DNA from: Porticoccaceae bacterium
GTDB lineage: Bacteria > Pseudomonadota > Gammaproteobacteria > Pseudomonadales > Porticoccaceae
DNA: 64,000 nucleotides
Assembly: GCA_021773435.1 (NCBI GenBank)
Contig: JAJFKC010000039.1
Span: forward strand, 62,001-126,000
Reading direction: 5' to 3'
A model generated the notes under the pieces. That model searched no databases. It saw only the letters and a program-made list of their open reading frames with translations, and was not told the origin of the DNA. A program made the translations under genes and the position numbers. Shown here in pieces: positions 63,192-64,000 of this stretch (position 1 is the first letter of the stretch; each line of letters begins with the position of its first letter).

Positions 63192-64000
63192 CTAATTTGA
63201 CACCTTTTTTATATTTTCCCCAAGGCTTTTAAGGTTAACCGGATCATAGGCAATGGGCACCCGAGTGGCGAAACTATTCAAACGCTCCGTATAAAAAAAG
63301 TTACCTCCCTCCCTCAGCCTTAACGCAGACTCATGGACACGGGGCATCTTATTTTTCGCCGGTTTATCGTTATGTAAAACTTCTATGTCGCGCGGTGACT
63401 TAGCCGCACCGTCACCGTGATAATGCAACACAAAATCATCACTTCCGAGATCATATTCGCGATATTTATTTAGTCTCTTATTAAATACCACCACCGGGTC
63501 AACCAGCACATCGTGCAAACGCTGGACCATATAATCCATGGTGATATTGCCCAAGGCGCCATCGCGATAACCCCCGCCTACGTCGGCATGAACACCTGGA
63601 AACCACACTTCTTCTACCGAATCGCGGATGTTGATAAACGTCGGGACAAAGGGTTCGCGACTTTCATCAATAGCCAAAAGATGTACTGTTTGCTCGACGT
63701 TGCCGGCCAGAGTCAAATCACGAAATAAATTGATCTTCTGGAAATTCAGAGGCCCTAAATTTACCGGGATACCAAAAGCCCCGACGGTGTCGAATAAGCC
63801 TAAAAAAGAGACTGAAGCTTTGGCAGCATTTTCATTTTCAGCATCATATTTTGTGAAGAACCATTCCTTTTCCCCGGTGCATTTGTTTTTCGCCTCTTTG
63901 TAATGCAGCGTAATTTCTTCAGGCAAGCCATATTTTTCGAGTTTGCGAGCTAATAAGCGAGCGCTAGCCGCACCACGACTGAAGCCAAATATACTAATGC
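63192..64000 (-). CDS. DUF2235 (Tle1-like) alpha/beta hydrolase, C-terminal part
   Basis: The stop-side portion of a gene that begins beyond 64000. At the window edge the frame reads ISIFGFSRGAASARLLARKL, containing the GFSRG nucleophile elbow of the DUF2235 family. After that come GLFDTVGAFGIPVNLGP and PGVHADVGGGY, typical of this family's second catalytic Asp and His region. Some members are type VI secretion phospholipases (Tle1), and others are housekeeping-type enzymes. No T6SS gene (VgrG, PAAR, immunity) is visible in the window, so an effector role is open. Confidence 0.85.
   Translation of the reverse strand, partial: ISIFGFSRGAASARLLARKLEKYGLPEEITLHYKEAKNKCTGEKEWFFTKYDAENENAAKASVSFLGLFDTVGAFGIPVNLGPLNFQKINLFRDLTLAGNVEQTVHLLAIDESREPFVPTFINIRDSVEEVWFPGVHADVGGGYRDGALGNITMDYMVQRLHDVLVDPVVVFNKRLNKYREYDLGSDDFVLHYHGDGAAKSPRDIEVLHNDKPAKNKMPRVHESALRLREGGNFFYTERLNSFATRVPIAYDPVNLKSLGENIKKVSN

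Noticed and set aside
1-64000. tRNA, rRNA or riboswitch genes
   Set aside because: I found no convincing T-loop sequence, rRNA segment or conserved riboswitch core on reading. This was by eye only and not a covariance-model search.

Overview
The window reads as chromosomal DNA of an aerobic, probably marine gammaproteobacterium. Gene families (DeaD, Rep, DinB, AcrB-type RND pump, RAYT transposase, Sox cluster) and dense, divergently organised gene order fit that class. Placement near Cellvibrionales-like oligotrophs (Halieaceae/Spongiibacteraceae type) is an inference from gene content only: a Sox cluster beside many Baeyer-Villiger monooxygenases. I saw no rRNA, tRNA, CRISPR array or prophage.

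Layout. 1-3.2 kb: the end of an aldehyde dehydrogenase and a HyuB/acetone-carboxylase fusion. 3.3-16.2 kb: housekeeping and envelope genes (DinB, small membrane proteins, an RND efflux pair, YaiI, DeaD, DoxX, an M13 peptidase, a DUF1272 protein). 16.2-30.1 kb: a catabolic region with five flavin Baeyer-Villiger-type monooxygenases (BVMOs), interrupted by an orphan periplasmic binding protein, a REP-associated transposase with a GACCCC-rich repeat tract, a frameshifted csbD-like gene and a CinA/nucleotidyltransferase fusion. 30.1-39.7 kb: a complete thiosulfate-oxidation locus, with a BigR/SqrR-like regulator divergent from soxC-D-X-Y-Z-A-(soxK-like)-soxB-dsrE, then a two-gene YeeE/YedE transporter divergent from a thioredoxin. 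39.8-46.4 kb: PsiE, DUF1993, GST and GFA proteins, then a leftward run of SDR, PncC/CinA, luciferase-like oxidoreductase and zinc alcohol dehydrogenase. 46.7-54.1 kb: two large c-di-GMP proteins facing each other, one overlapping a pseudopilin gene. 54.2-64 kb: HopJ-family protein, amidase, acetoacetyl-CoA synthetase, thiolase, Rep helicase, a cytochrome c behind a perfect FNR-type box, ferritin, and the start-truncated end of a DUF2235 (Tle1-like) hydrolase.

How it fits together. The BVMOs turn ketones into esters or lactones. Dehydrogenases, an amidase, acetoacetyl-CoA synthetase and thiolase elsewhere in the window could carry products into central metabolism, but no single operon joins them. 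The Sox locus should oxidise thiosulfate in the periplasm. Lipoboxes on SoxD, the SoxK-like protein and SoxB suggest it is membrane-tethered. The regulator carries the cysteine pair of persulfide sensors, and a 10-bp motif is shared by both divergent sox-region promoters.

The most interesting items are the BVMO cluster with two members carrying a BVMO/FMO-hybrid fingerprint, the lipoprotein-rich Sox system, the CinA-nucleotidyltransferase fusion, the PilZ-DUF1631-GGDEF-EAL protein with degenerate motifs, and widespread short tandem duplications in intergenic DNA.
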